64,000 nucleotides of DNA from Plantactinospora soyae (GCF_014874095.1 NZ_JADBEB010000001.1:8246001-8310000), one strand, 5' to 3'. Positions 1-8,708 are shown, counted from the first letter of the stretch. Notes: a model not told the origin generated them from the sequence alone. Numbers and translations are program-made.

Positions 1-887
1 TCGTAGCTGATCACCGACAGCGTCCCCGGTACGTCGATTCCGGCGTCCCGGGCCGCCTGGGTCAGCGCGGCGGCGTGTCGGTCGGCGTGCACCAGGAGCG
101 CGCTCACCCCCATCCCCAGACACCCGTCGAGGGCCCTGGCCGAACCGGCGCCTCCCATGGCGACCTCGTCGCCGTCGATCTCGGTGATCCGGCGTCGGGT
201 CGAGCCGACCCGGCGCATCGCGGCGAGGAAGCCCGCCCGCAGCGGCTCACTGGTCGGACTCGCCCGGGGCACGACCAGGCCGATCGCCCGGTGCCCCAGG
301 GCGGTGAGGTGTTCGACGGCGAGCGCCGCGCCGAGCTCGTGGTCGGTGCTGACGCTCTCCAGCCTCGCCCAACGCGCGTTGTCGCTCGGCGGCTGCCGCT
401 CGATCAGCACCACCGGCATGTCCAGCGCACCCACCCAGTCGAGCAGCGGCTCCCGGTCGCTCAGTGGCGACGAGGGCGTGAGCAGCATGCCGGCGACCCC
501 GTCGCCGAGCAGCCGTTCGATCTGGCGCTGGTCGGAGGCGGCCGAGCCGTACATCGAACCACGGAAGGCGATCCGCAGCCCGAACGCGTTCGCGGCGGCC
601 TGCGCGGCCCGCATGATCTGCGGGTAGTAGTAGTCCAGCGACGGAACGACCATGCCGATGACCAGGCCGGTGGGCCGGGCGGTGCTGCGCGCGGGTGCGC
701 CCGGGACCGCCGGCAGCACACCGCCGCCCCGCACCCGGCGCAGCAGGTCCCGGTCCGCCAGCTCGCGGAGGTCGCGCCGGACGGTCACGGCGCTGACCTC
801 GAGTTTGGCCGCGAGGCGGTCGACGTGGACCACACCGACGCGGCGCAACTCCTCCAAGATCACATCGTGGCGTTCCTGGGTAAGCAT
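1..887 (-). CDS. DeoR-type HTH / LacI-type sensor hybrid transcriptional regulator (3' end outside window)
   Basis: Reads leftward off the window start with no stop, so only the first 295 codons are seen. Residues 1-56 form a DeoR-type winged helix (QERHDVILEELRR, then VTVRRDLRELADRDLLRRVRGGG). From about residue 67 the protein changes to a LacI/GalR periplasmic-binding-like sugar sensor (GLVIGMVVPSLDYYYPQIM, later LVIERQPPSDN-like and ALGHRAIGLV segments). DeoR helix plus LacI sensor is a recurrent actinobacterial architecture for sugar-responsive repressors. It is divergent from a secreted GH43 enzyme with two palindromes between them (896-948), so it probably represses that gene and itself. 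Start chosen at ATG 887 because the DeoR domain begins there; the Shine-Dalgarno match is weak. The ligand is unknown. Confidence 0.85.
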   Translation of the reverse strand, partial: MLTQERHDVILEELRRVGVVHVDRLAAKLEVSAVTVRRDLRELADRDLLRRVRGGGVLPAVPGAPARSTARPTGLVIGMVVPSLDYYYPQIMRAAQAAANAFGLRIAFRGSMYGSAASDQRQIERLLGDGVAGMLLTPSSPLSDREPLLDWVGALDMPVVLIERQPPSDNARWARLESVSTDHELGAALAVEHLTALGHRAIGLVVPRASPTSEPLRAGFLAAMRRVGSTRRRITEIDGDEVAMGGAGSARALDGCLGMGVSALLVHADRHAAALTQAARDAGIDVPGTLSVISY

Positions 888-895
888 TGATGACC

Positions 896-948
896 GTTTC
901 AGATCGAAACCTTTCAGAAGCCTTGACGTTACCGCATCGAAACGATGC
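896..948. promoter_or_regulatory. Two operator-like palindromes between divergent regulator and GH43 gene
   Basis: Two inverted repeats lie in the divergent promoter region: GTTTC-AGATC-GAAAC at 896-910 and GCATCG-AAA-CGATGC at 934-948 (6-bp perfect arms). Both contain CGAAAC (905-910 and 938-943). This arrangement suits binding by the adjacent DeoR/LacI hybrid regulator. The binding assignment is inferred from position. Confidence 0.5.
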
Positions 949-1002
949 ACTCGGGTCCTGCACAGTGACCGGCTTCCATGTCTTACATCCCCAAGGATCA
1001 TC

Positions 1003-2520
1003 ATGATGGCTCGTCAACGCCTGTCCGTACCACGATCAACCACAGTGGACCGCCCCGGGCGGCGACCGAGCTCCCGGCTCGGGATGGCGCGGCGCGCGGC
1101 ACTCGTGTTGACGCTTCTGCTCGCCAGCGTCGCCGTCGGCTACGGCGCGACGCCGGCCCAGGCCGCACCGGTCACGATCGCCAACGGCACCCAGTTCCGC
1201 GACACCGGTGGCAACGTCCTGCACGCCCACGGCGGCGGTGTGCTGAAGGTGGGCGACTACTACTACTGGTTCGGCGAGAACCGGAACTCGAACAACACGT
1301 TCCGGGCGGTCTCCGTCTACCGGTCCACCGACCTCAAGAACTGGGAGTTCCGGAACAACGTCCTGACCCAGTCGTCGCACTCCGAGCTGAACGTCGCCAA
1401 CATCGAACGTCCCAAGGTCATCTACAACAGCTCCACCGGCCGGTACGTGATGTGGATGCACAAGGAGAACGGATCCGACTACGGCGAGGCGCGGGCCGCC
1501 GTCGCCTCCTCCGCCACCGTCGACGGCGCCTACACGTACCACGGCAGCTTCCGGCCGCTGGGGCACATGTCCCGGGACATCACGCTCTACAACGACAACG
1601 GTACGGCGTACATGATCTCGGCGGCCGACGAGAACTACGACCTGCACATCTACCGGCTGACCTCGGACTACCTGAGCATCGGCACGCTGGTGGGCAACTT
1701 CTGGGACGGTGCCCACCGCGAGGCCCCGGCGATGTTCAAGCGGGGCAGCGTCTACTTCCTGCTGACCTCCGGGGCGACCGGCTGGAGCCCGAACCAGGCG
1801 AGATACGCGACCGCGTCGAGCATCTCCGGGCCCTGGACCGGCTGGACCAACGTCGGCAACTCGACGACCTTCGACTCCCAGCCGACGTACGTGCTGCCGA
1901 TCCAGGGCTCGTCGACGACCAGCTACCTGTACCTGGGCGACCGCTGGGCCGGGGCCTGGAGCGGGCCGGTCAGCGACTCCCAGTACGTCTGGTTGCCGAT
2001 CGGCTTCCCCTCCAGCACCAGCATGAGCCTGAGCTGGTATCCGCAGGTCACCATCGACACCGCCACCGGGACCGTCGCCGGCAGCGGCGGACCGCCGCCC
2101 GGCACCTACTACCGGGTCACCGCCCGGCACAGCGGCAAGGTGATGGACCTGGTCAGCTCCTCGACGGCGAACAACGCCGAGGTGAAGCAGTGGGGCTGGA
2201 ACGGCGGCGCGAACCAGAAGTGGCTCTTCCAGGACACCGGCGGTGGCTACTACCAGGTCATCAACCAGAACAGCGGGCACTGCCTCGACGTCGCCAGCTC
2301 CTCGACCGCCGACGGCGCGAACGTCATCCAGTACGCCTGCGGCGGCGGCACCAACCAGCAGTGGCAGTGGGTCGCCACCGGCAGCTACTTCCAGCTCCGG
2401 GCCCGACACAGTGGCAAGTGCCTCGACGTGGTCAACTCCTCCACCGCCGACGGCGGAGACATCCAGCAGTACGCCTGCGGCAGCCAGACCAACCAGCAGT
2501 GGTCCCGTACCCAGTCCTGA
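1003..2520 (+). CDS. Secreted GH43 family glycosidase with C-terminal ricin-type lectin; exo-beta-1,3-galactanase-like
   Basis: 505 residues. An arginine-rich N-terminus and hydrophobic segment end in ATPAQA (cleavage near residue 54). Residues 60-350 form a five-bladed GH43 domain; 368-505 are a ricin B/CBM13 module with repeated QxW motifs (NQKW, NQQW). The usual GH43 catalytic base Asp is absent: that blade reads HAHGGG (74-79). Instead Glu135 (IERPKV), Asp192 (SRDITLY), Glu240 (REAPAM) and Gln293 (DSQPTYV) resemble the exo-beta-1,3-galactanase subfamily, where a Gln serves as base. It therefore probably acts on arabinogalactan side chains; substrate is inferred. Start ATG 1003 has AAGGA 6 nt upstream; ATG 1006 and ATG 1084 are alternatives. 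Downstream by 51 nt is a second GH43-type gene in the same direction. Confidence 0.85.
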   Translation: MMARQRLSVPRSTTVDRPGRRPSSRLGMARRAALVLTLLLASVAVGYGATPAQAAPVTIANGTQFRDTGGNVLHAHGGGVLKVGDYYYWFGENRNSNNTFRAVSVYRSTDLKNWEFRNNVLTQSSHSELNVANIERPKVIYNSSTGRYVMWMHKENGSDYGEARAAVASSATVDGAYTYHGSFRPLGHMSRDITLYNDNGTAYMISAADENYDLHIYRLTSDYLSIGTLVGNFWDGAHREAPAMFKRGSVYFLLTSGATGWSPNQARYATASSISGPWTGWTNVGNSTTFDSQPTYVLPIQGSSTTSYLYLGDRWAGAWSGPVSDSQYVWLPIGFPSSTSMSLSWYPQVTIDTATGTVAGSGGPPPGTYYRVTARHSGKVMDLVSSSTANNAEVKQWGWNGGANQKWLFQDTGGGYYQVINQNSGHCLDVASSSTADGANVIQYACGGGTNQQWQWVATGSYFQLRARHSGKCLDVVNSSTADGGDIQQYACGSQTNQQWSRTQS

Positions 2521-2571
2521 ATTGTCGCGGCACCGGATGACCTGTTCGTACCGAACGACTAGGAGACGGCC

Positions 2572-3462
2572 ATGGAAGCTGGATCGGATCGACGGCCGGG
2601 CCCCGCCAGCTGGCTGGCCGCACTGGCCAGCGCGCTGCTCGTGCTCGTCGGCGGGCTCGTCCTCGCGGCACCGCCGGCACAGGCGGCCAGCACCTACGTC
2701 TATCCGACGTTCAAGGGCGACGGTGCCGCCGACCAGGAGCTGTGGATCTACCGCTCGACGAACGGCACGAGCTTCAGCGTGCTGGCGGACACGAACTACC
2801 GGGGTCCCACCGGCGTCCTGCGGGATCCGAGCATCGTCAAGCACAACGGCCGGTACTTCATCGCGTACACGGTCCAGTCGTGGACGACGAACTCGACCTA
2901 CTTCCACGTCGCCTCCAGCACCAACCTGACCAGTTGGACCCACGTGGCCAGCGTGAACTCGGGCATCGCCAACACCAGGTTCGTCTGGGCCCCCGAGTTC
3001 TTCGTGGAGGGCAGCACCGTACGGATCATCGCCAGCGTCGCCCAGACGACCTGCTCCAACTGCTTCCGGCCGTACGTCTACACCGCCCAGAACACCGGCC
3101 TCACCTCGTGGAGCGGGCCGGCCCAGATGTGGGGGTTGGGAACGAACCACATCGACACGTTCGTGGTGAAGTCCGGCAGCACGTACCACGCCTTCGTCAA
3201 GGACGAGACGTCCAAGTACATCGAGCACTGGACGACCACCGCAAACCTGACCAGCGGCTGGGTTCCCAGGAGCACCCTCTGGACCGCCGGGCACGAGGGG
3301 CCGTCCGTGCTCCAGATGGACGACGGGACCTGGCGGATCTACATCGACCGGTACACCAATGGCGGGATCTGGACCGCGACCAGTTCGGACCTGGACAACT
3401 GGTCGGGGATCAGCCGCATCGAGTGCCCCGGCTGTCGGCACGGCACGGTCGCCCGCCAGTAG
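2572..3462 (+). CDS. Secreted GH43-type (five-bladed beta-propeller) glycoside hydrolase
   Basis: 296 residues with an N-terminal signal peptide (hydrophobic residues 14-33, cleavage after PPAQA near 38). The catalytic domain fills the rest. The three GH43/clan GH-F acids are visible: base Asp85 (LRDPSIVKHNGRYF), Asp195 (NHIDTF) and acid Glu242 (GHEGPSVLQ), with WAPEF at 139-143. Clear AGGAG ribosome site at 2561-2565, six nucleotides before ATG 2572. No carbohydrate-binding module. Likely co-transcribed with the preceding GH43-lectin gene and regulated from the same divergent promoter. An arabinan or galactan side-chain activity is plausible; the sequence alone does not fix the substrate. 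Confidence 0.8.
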   Translation: MEAGSDRRPGPASWLAALASALLVLVGGLVLAAPPAQAASTYVYPTFKGDGAADQELWIYRSTNGTSFSVLADTNYRGPTGVLRDPSIVKHNGRYFIAYTVQSWTTNSTYFHVASSTNLTSWTHVASVNSGIANTRFVWAPEFFVEGSTVRIIASVAQTTCSNCFRPYVYTAQNTGLTSWSGPAQMWGLGTNHIDTFVVKSGSTYHAFVKDETSKYIEHWTTTANLTSGWVPRSTLWTAGHEGPSVLQMDDGTWRIYIDRYTNGGIWTATSSDLDNWSGISRIECPGCRHGTVARQ

Positions 3463-3477
3463 GCCGCTGGCGCCGGG

Positions 3478-4497
3478 TCAGGCGTTCAGGACGAGCGCCT
3501 CGGGGGTGACCTCGGCCCGTAGCGGCTCGCCGGCGGTCCAGCGGGAGAGTTCGGCCAGGGTGTGGTCGGTCAGCCGAAGGATCTCCGAGCCCAGCGAACC
3601 GGCGAGATGGGGTGTGATCATCACATTGGGGGTGGCACGCAGCGGCGCGTCGGGGGGCAGCGGCTCGGGCTCCGTGACGTCGAGGATCGCGAAGAGCCGG
3701 CCGGCCCGGCACTCCGCCACGAGGGCCTGGGAGTCCACGAGGCTTCCACGGGCGGTGTTGATCACGGTCGCGTGGTCGGGCAGCAGCGCGAGCTCGGCCG
3801 CGCCGATCATGTGCCGGGTGCCGGGCAGGGCGGGTGCGTGCAGCGACAGGACCTCGCTGCGCGGCAGCACCTCGTGCAGGTCGAGCAGCGTGCCCCCGGC
3901 CGACCGCACCGCGTCGGCGTCCGCGTACGGGTCGGCCACCAGGCACACGGTGGAGTCGAGGCACCGCAGGAGGTCGACGACCCGGCGGCCGATCCGGGAG
4001 AAACCCACGATGCCGACGGTACGGCGATAGTTCGACAGGTCGCCGTAGCCGGCCAGGTGACTCCAGCCCCGATAGGCCGCCTCGGAGTTCGCGGCGATGA
4101 AGGGTGCCTTCTTACCGGCCAGGATGATCGCGGCCAGGGTGTACTCGGCCACCGGGATCGCGTTGGCGTCCGCCGCGCTGGTCACCTGGATGCCCCGGCG
4201 CCAGACCTCGCTGCTGACCAGCGACCGGACGCTGCCCGCGCAGTGGAACACCGCCCGCAGCGCGGGGGCCCCGGCAAGCCGTTCCGGGGTCAGCGTCGGC
4301 GCCCCCCACGAGGTCAGCAGCACCTCCGCCCCGGCCAGCCGGGCGCGTGCCGACGGCGAATCCACCTCGTCCGTCCAGACCGGATCGGCCAGGGTGACGA
4401 GCCGCGCGAGCCGTTCGAGCCGTACCGGATCGAAGTGGGCCCGGAACGACGTCCGGTCCATGACCACGAGCGCGGTGGGCTTCGTTCTCTCCGACAA
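3478..4497 (-). CDS. D-2-hydroxyacid dehydrogenase (NAD(P)-dependent)
   Basis: 339 residues when begun at TTG 4497, chosen because AAGGGGAGAG lies just upstream at good spacing and no ATG precedes the conserved N-terminus. Family features: nucleotide-binding loop GIVGFSRIG (162-170, with Ser where the family often has Gly), catalytic Arg250 (INTARGSLVD), Glu276 (LDVTEPEPL) and His297 (ITPHLAGSL). Enzymes of this family interconvert 2-oxo acids and D-2-hydroxyacids in the cytosol. It stands alone, convergent with the GH43 gene, behind an inverted repeat (4561-4592) that resembles a GntR-type operator. Whether it serves hydroxypyruvate/glyoxylate reduction or a sugar-acid route is not visible. 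Confidence 0.85.
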   Translation of the reverse strand: MSERTKPTALVVMDRTSFRAHFDPVRLERLARLVTLADPVWTDEVDSPSARARLAGAEVLLTSWGAPTLTPERLAGAPALRAVFHCAGSVRSLVSSEVWRRGIQVTSAADANAIPVAEYTLAAIILAGKKAPFIAANSEAAYRGWSHLAGYGDLSNYRRTVGIVGFSRIGRRVVDLLRCLDSTVCLVADPYADADAVRSAGGTLLDLHEVLPRSEVLSLHAPALPGTRHMIGAAELALLPDHATVINTARGSLVDSQALVAECRAGRLFAILDVTEPEPLPPDAPLRATPNVMITPHLAGSLGSEILRLTDHTLAELSRWTAGEPLRAEVTPEALVLNA

Positions 4498-4560
4498 CGT
4501 CTCTCCCCTTCGAGCAGTCCGGGAGGTGGTCGCCGTGAGCCTCCGGAAAGCGTGCGGTCC

Positions 4561-4592
4561 GTGTAGACAACATCGATAACGTGGTTGTACAC
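4561..4592. promoter_or_regulatory. GntR-like inverted repeat upstream of the hydroxyacid dehydrogenase
   Basis: GTGTAGACAAC (4561-4571) and GTTGTACAC (4584-4592) form an inverted repeat with one extra base in the left arm. GTN-TACAAC arms are typical of GntR/FadR-family operators. It lies 63 nt upstream of the TTG start. No cognate regulator is adjacent. I see no gene in the rest of 4498-4769. Confidence 0.4.
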
Positions 4593-4769
4593 GTGCCGGC
4601 CATAGTTCGATCCGATGCGGTCGAAACAGGTCAGGAACGAACATCGGGGCGGGGCGACGTACCGCCTGCGGCGGGCCCGGGTCCTCGCCGACGGCCCGCT
4701 CGTTGAGCCGAGCCGCCGGGCGCCCCGGCCGGGGCCACCACCGACGCGGGTGGTCCCGGCCGGCGACGG

Positions 4770-5720
4770 TCAGGCCGCCGGGACGTACTTCTCCAGGTCG
4801 TCGAGGATCTTTCCGGCCGCGGTGACCCCGATCCCGGTCATCCAGGTCTCGTCGGCGACGACGTACGTCTTGCCCGCCTTGACCGCCGGCAGGTTCTGCC
4901 AGAGGCTGCCGCCGGTCACCTTGGTCTGCTCGGCGGCGGCCTTCTCGCCGAAGGCGGTCACGAAGATGATGTCCCCGTCGAGTTCGGCGATCCGTTCGAG
5001 GCTCACCTTGTCGAACCGCTTGTCCTCCTTGTCGGCCAGGAGCTGCCGCTCGGGACGTCCCAGTCCGATGTCACCGAGCACCAGGCCGGAGAAGGACGCC
5101 GGCCCGTACACCCGGATCTCGGTGGGACGGAACCGGACGATGGAGATCTTCCGCTGCGCCGGGTTGCCGATCTTCGTACCGAGATCCTTGGCCCGCTTCT
5201 CGTACGCGGCGAGCAGGTCCTTCGCCTCCTGCTCCTTGCCGAGCGCCTGCCCGTCGAGGAGGAAGTTCTCCTTCCAGGTGATGCCGACCCGCTCGGTGAA
5301 GACGGTCGGCGCGATCGCCGACAGCTCGTCGTAGAACTTCTCCTGGCGGAACTTGCTGCCCAGGATCAGGTCCGGTTGCAGGGCGCTGATCGCCTCCAGG
5401 TCGGGCTCGGTGAGCAGGCCGACCTGCTTGATCCCGGCAACGGAGTCCGCACCGAAGTACGTCGGCCAGCCGGCGACCTCACCGGCCTGTGCCGCACCGA
5501 TCGGGGTCACGCCGAGCGACAGCGCGCTATCGATCTTGTCGGAGTCCAGCACCACCACCCGCTGCGGATGCGCCGGCACCTTGGTGCTGCCCATCGCGTG
5601 GGTGATGGTCCGGCTCTCCCCGGCGGCCTCCGCGCCGACCACCGGATCGCTGCTGGCGCATCCGGTCAGGCCGGCACCGATGGCGGCGACGGCGAAGAGG
5701 ACGAGAACTCTGCGGCGCAT
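4770..5720 (-). CDS. Iron-siderophore ABC transporter substrate-binding lipoprotein
   Basis: 316 residues. N-terminal lipoprotein signal with lipobox LTGC (Cys21). The body is a periplasmic-binding (FepB/FhuD-like, class III) fold: THAMGSTKVPAHPQRVVVLDSDKIDSALSLGVTPIG at the start, PDLILGSKF in the first lobe, and a C-terminal helix KILDDLEKYV. It would sit on the outer face of the membrane and deliver ferric siderophore to the two permeases encoded upstream. It is the last gene of the leftward operon starting at 8666; its start lies 55 nt inside the end of the ATPase gene. GAAAGG precedes ATG 5720. Expression is expected to be iron-repressed through the iron box at 8690-8708. Confidence 0.9.
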   Translation of the reverse strand: MRRRVLVLFAVAAIGAGLTGCASSDPVVGAEAAGESRTITHAMGSTKVPAHPQRVVVLDSDKIDSALSLGVTPIGAAQAGEVAGWPTYFGADSVAGIKQVGLLTEPDLEAISALQPDLILGSKFRQEKFYDELSAIAPTVFTERVGITWKENFLLDGQALGKEQEAKDLLAAYEKRAKDLGTKIGNPAQRKISIVRFRPTEIRVYGPASFSGLVLGDIGLGRPERQLLADKEDKRFDKVSLERIAELDGDIIFVTAFGEKAAAEQTKVTGGSLWQNLPAVKAGKTYVVADETWMTGIGVTAAGKILDDLEKYVPAA

Positions 5721-6517
5721 GACGAACCTTTCGTAACGGACGATGTGCTGAGCTTCGGGACGACCAGTGGCGCCCCGGTCACCGGACAGGGCACGACGAC
5801 ACAGTCGAGCCCGAAGACGTCGCGGACCAGGTCCGCGGTGAGGATCTGCCGGGGCGGCCCGGCGGCGACGACCTCACCGGCCCGCATCGCGACCAGATGG
5901 TCGGCGTACCGGGCCGCCTGGTTGAGGTCGTGCAGGACGGCGACGACGGTCCGGCCGCGCTCGGTGCGCAGCCGGTGCAGCAGGTCGAGGACCTCCACCT
6001 GGTGGGCGAGGTCGAGGAAGGTCGTCGGCTCGTCGAGCAGCAGCGCCTCGGTGTCCTGGGCCAGCGTCATGGCGATCCAGACCCGCTGCCGCTGCCCGCC
6101 GGAGAGGGTGTCCACGGGCCGCTCGGCCAACTGCTGGACGTCGGCCAGCGCCATCGCCTCGGCGACCGCGACCTCGTCCTCCGGCGACCACTGCCGCCAC
6201 CACCGCTGGTACGGCTGCCGCCCGCGCCCGACCAGGTCGGCGACGCTGACGCCCTCGGGTACCAGCGGGCTCTGCGGCAACACGCCCAGCCGGCGGGCCA
6301 CCGCGCGGGTCGGCAGGTCCCGGATCGCGGCGCCGTCGAGCAGCACGGTGCCCCGACGCGGACTGAGCAGCCGGGCCATGGTGCGCAGCAGCGTCGACTT
6401 GCCGCACGCGTTCGGCCCGACGATGACGGTGAACGCGTCGGCGGGCAGGTCGAGGTCGAGGCCGTCGAGAACGGTCCGGTCGTCGTACCCGACCGCGAGA
6501 TCGCGAGTGGAGAGCAT
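5666..6517 (-). CDS. Iron-siderophore ABC transporter ATP-binding protein (FepC/FecE-like)
   Basis: 283 residues. Walker A GPNACGKST (34-42; Ala-Cys replace the common Gly-Ser), Q-loop around VLPQSPL, ABC signature LSGGQRQRV, Walker B ALLLDEPTTFLD and switch His in VAVLHDLNQ are all visible. The VGRGRQPYQ segment between Q-loop and signature is typical of iron-siderophore ATPases. The start ATG directly abuts the stop of the upstream permease gene (no gap). The reading frame runs 55 nt into the binding-protein gene, giving a Ser/Pro-rich tail of about 25 residues beyond the family's usual end at PLVVP. Confidence 0.92.
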   Translation of the reverse strand: MLSTRDLAVGYDDRTVLDGLDLDLPADAFTVIVGPNACGKSTLLRTMARLLSPRRGTVLLDGAAIRDLPTRAVARRLGVLPQSPLVPEGVSVADLVGRGRQPYQRWWRQWSPEDEVAVAEAMALADVQQLAERPVDTLSGGQRQRVWIAMTLAQDTEALLLDEPTTFLDLAHQVEVLDLLHRLRTERGRTVVAVLHDLNQAARYADHLVAMRAGEVVAAGPPRQILTADLVRDVFGLDCVVVPCPVTGAPLVVPKLSTSSVTKGSSCAAEFSSSSPSPPSVPA

Positions 6518-7555
6518 CTAGGAGACCTTCCGTCGACCGCGGAGCAGCAGGTAGATCAGGTACGGCCCGCCGAGGGCGGCGGTCAGCACGCCAGCCGGCA
6601 GTTGGGTGGGGGCGAACAGCCGTCGTCCGGCCAGGTCGGCGAGGACGACCAGGAGGGCGCCCACTAGCGCGGCGCAGACCAGCGGCGGTCGCTCGGCGCG
6701 GACCAGCCGCCGGGCCACCTGCGGGGCGACCAGGGCCACGAAGTCGACCGCGCCGACCTGCGCGGTGACCATCGCGGCGGCGAGCACGCCGGTGGTCGCC
6801 AGGCCCACCCGCCGGGCCACCGGGCGCAGGCCGACCCCGCGCGCGGTGTCGTCGTCCAGCGCGCTGCCGTTCAACGCCCAGCCGGCCCAGAGCAGCACCG
6901 GCAGCAGCACCAGCAGGGTCACCCCGAGGTACGCCGCCTCGCGCCAGCCCTTGCCGGCCAGGGTGCCGACCAGCCAGAGCTGCGCGCGTATCCCGTCGAT
7001 CGGGTCCGCGGAGAGCATCACGACCTCGGTCAGCGCCCGCAGCGCCACCGCGACGGCGACCCCGGCCAGGACGAACCGGTGTGCGGCCAGCCCGTGCCGC
7101 AGTCCGAGCAGCAGCACCACACAGGTGGCGGCGAGCCCACCGGCGAGCGCTGCCGGCGCGATCAGTGACGCGGCGGCACCGCTGGTCAACGCGATCGTGG
7201 CGGCGAGCCCGGCGCCCTGGGTGACACCGACGACGTCGGGGCTGGCCAACGGGTTACGGGCGACGCTCTGGATCAGGGTGCCGGCGATGCCGAACACCGC
7301 ACCGACCAGCGCGGCCAGCACCACCCGGGGCAGCCGCAGGTCGAGCACGACCAGGTCGTACCGGGTACCGGCGCCGGACAGCGACCGGAGCACGTCGAAC
7401 GGGGCGACGTACGGGGTGCCGACGGAGAGGCTCAGTACGACGGCGGCGCCGAGCAGCACGACCAGGACTCCACCGACCAGCAACGGCCGGTGCCGTACGA
7501 CCAGGCGGGCGGGGCCGAGTCGGACCAGGGTCCGGCCCACGGGCAGCGCGGTCAC
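6518..7555 (-). CDS. Iron-siderophore ABC transporter permease (FecCD family, FepG-like)
   Basis: 345 residues from GTG 7555, chosen over GTG 7573 because AGGAG sits five nucleotides before 7555. FecCD/BtuC-type permease with about nine hydrophobic segments and the family signatures LRLPRVVLAALVGAVFGIAGTLIQSVARNPLASPDVVGVTQGAG and, near the end, VDFVALVAPQVARRLVRAERP. Pairs with the upstream permease to form the membrane channel for a ferric siderophore. Second gene of the iron operon; 61 nt after the first permease and directly abutting the ATPase. Confidence 0.9.
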   Translation of the reverse strand: MTALPVGRTLVRLGPARLVVRHRPLLVGGVLVVLLGAAVVLSLSVGTPYVAPFDVLRSLSGAGTRYDLVVLDLRLPRVVLAALVGAVFGIAGTLIQSVARNPLASPDVVGVTQGAGLAATIALTSGAAASLIAPAALAGGLAATCVVLLLGLRHGLAAHRFVLAGVAVAVALRALTEVVMLSADPIDGIRAQLWLVGTLAGKGWREAAYLGVTLLVLLPVLLWAGWALNGSALDDDTARGVGLRPVARRVGLATTGVLAAAMVTAQVGAVDFVALVAPQVARRLVRAERPPLVCAALVGALLVVLADLAGRRLFAPTQLPAGVLTAALGGPYLIYLLLRGRRKVS

Positions 7556-7616
7556 GGTCTCTCCTCGCTCCACGACCTGGTTCCACTGAAGTGGCTGACG
7601 ACCTCGCCCCGCCCGG

Positions 7617-8666
7617 TCATGCGGTCACCACCCGGGCCCGGCGGATCAGTACGACCAGCAGTGGCGCGCCGAGCAACGCGGTGACGATGCCGGCCGGCAC
7701 CTCCCCCGGGGGCACGACCAACCGGCCGACGATGTCGGCGCTGAGCAGCAGCACCGGCCCGAGCAGCGCGGCCACCACCAGGGTCCAGCGGTGGTCGGCG
7801 CCGACCAGGGCGCGGGCCAGGTGCGGTACGGCCAGCCCGATGAACGCGATCGGCCCGGCCCCGGCCACCGCCGCCCCGACGAGCAGTACGGCGGCGCCGC
7901 CGCCGGCGAGCCGGACCAGCCCGACGTGGTGGCCGAGTCCACGGGCCACGTCGTCGCCGAGGGCCAGCGCGTCCAGGCCCCGGGCGGCGAAGCCGGCGAG
8001 CAGGACGCCGGCCAGGACGAAGGGCGCGACCTGGGTGGTGACTCCGGCGTCCCGTCCGGTCAGCCCGCCGACCACCCAGAACCGGTACTCCTCGAAGGCG
8101 CGGGCGTCGACGGTCAGCAGGGCGATGACGATCGCGCCGAGACTCGCGTCGAGGGCGACGCCGACCAGGGCCAGGGTCACCGGGCTGGCGCCCTCCCGGG
8201 CCCGGTTGGCGATGCCGAAAACCAGCAGGCCGGCGAGGAGCGCGCCGACGACGCCGAACCAGACGTACCCGGCCAGGCTGCCGATGCCGAAGACCGCGAT
8301 CGCGACCACCACGCCCAGGGACGCACCGGCGCTGACGCCGAGGATCCGTGGCTCGGCGAGGGGGTTGCGGGTCAACGCCTGTAGCAGCACTCCGGCCAGG
8401 GCCAGGGCGGGCCCGACGACGAGGCCGAGCAGGGTACGCGGAACGCGGAGCTCCCGGACGATGGTGCTGGCCTCGCCGCCGTCCGGCGCGACCAGGGCGT
8501 GCCACACCTGACCGGGGGCGAGTGGCTTGCTGCCGAGCGCGAGGCTGGCCAGCACCACCAGCAACAGCAGCGCCGCCGCCGCGGCGGCGACCGCGAAGCG
8601 TCGGCCGGCGCGACGGCCTCGCCGGGTCCTCCCGGGCCCGGTCGGCCGGGCCGCAACGGTTGTCAC
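7617..8666 (-). CDS. Iron-siderophore ABC transporter permease (FecCD family, FepD-like)
   Basis: 349 residues from GTG 8666; AGGG with six-nucleotide spacing supports it over GTG 8681, which would leave only 8 nt to the iron box. Signatures: LRVPRTLLGLVVGPALALAGVLLQALTRNPLAEPRILGVSAGASLG and GPIAFIGLAVPHLARALVG, typical FecCD elements. An arginine-rich cytoplasmic N-terminus precedes the first membrane segment. First gene of the operon. The iron box 24 nt upstream of the start would let an IdeR/DmdR1-type repressor block transcription when iron is sufficient. Confidence 0.9.
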   Translation of the reverse strand: MTTVAARPTGPGRTRRGRRAGRRFAVAAAAAALLLLVVLASLALGSKPLAPGQVWHALVAPDGGEASTIVRELRVPRTLLGLVVGPALALAGVLLQALTRNPLAEPRILGVSAGASLGVVVAIAVFGIGSLAGYVWFGVVGALLAGLLVFGIANRAREGASPVTLALVGVALDASLGAIVIALLTVDARAFEEYRFWVVGGLTGRDAGVTTQVAPFVLAGVLLAGFAARGLDALALGDDVARGLGHHVGLVRLAGGGAAVLLVGAAVAGAGPIAFIGLAVPHLARALVGADHRWTLVVAALLGPVLLLSADIVGRLVVPPGEVPAGIVTALLGAPLLVVLIRRARVVTA

Positions 8667-8689
8667 GATGTTCCCTCGCACCCCTCGAA

Positions 8690-8708
8690 TTAGGTTCGCC
8701 TAACCTTA
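8690..8708 (-). promoter_or_regulatory. Iron box (IdeR/DtxR/DmdR-type operator)
   Basis: TTAGGTTCGCCTAACCTTA matches the 19-bp IdeR consensus TTAGGTTAGGCTAACCTAA at 16 of 19 positions. It ends 24 nt before the first gene of the siderophore importer operon, where bound repressor would cover the promoter. IdeR-type control of siderophore importers is well established in actinobacteria. The opposite flank (8709-8890) leads to the debranching enzyme gene and shows no other motif. Confidence 0.85.

Noticed and set aside
1036-3441. 801-codon open frame on the minus strand over the two GH43 genes
   Set aside because: It is antisense to genes with signal peptides, catalytic motifs and ribosome sites; its product is low-complexity Val/Gly/Arg-rich, as expected for shadow frames in high-GC DNA.
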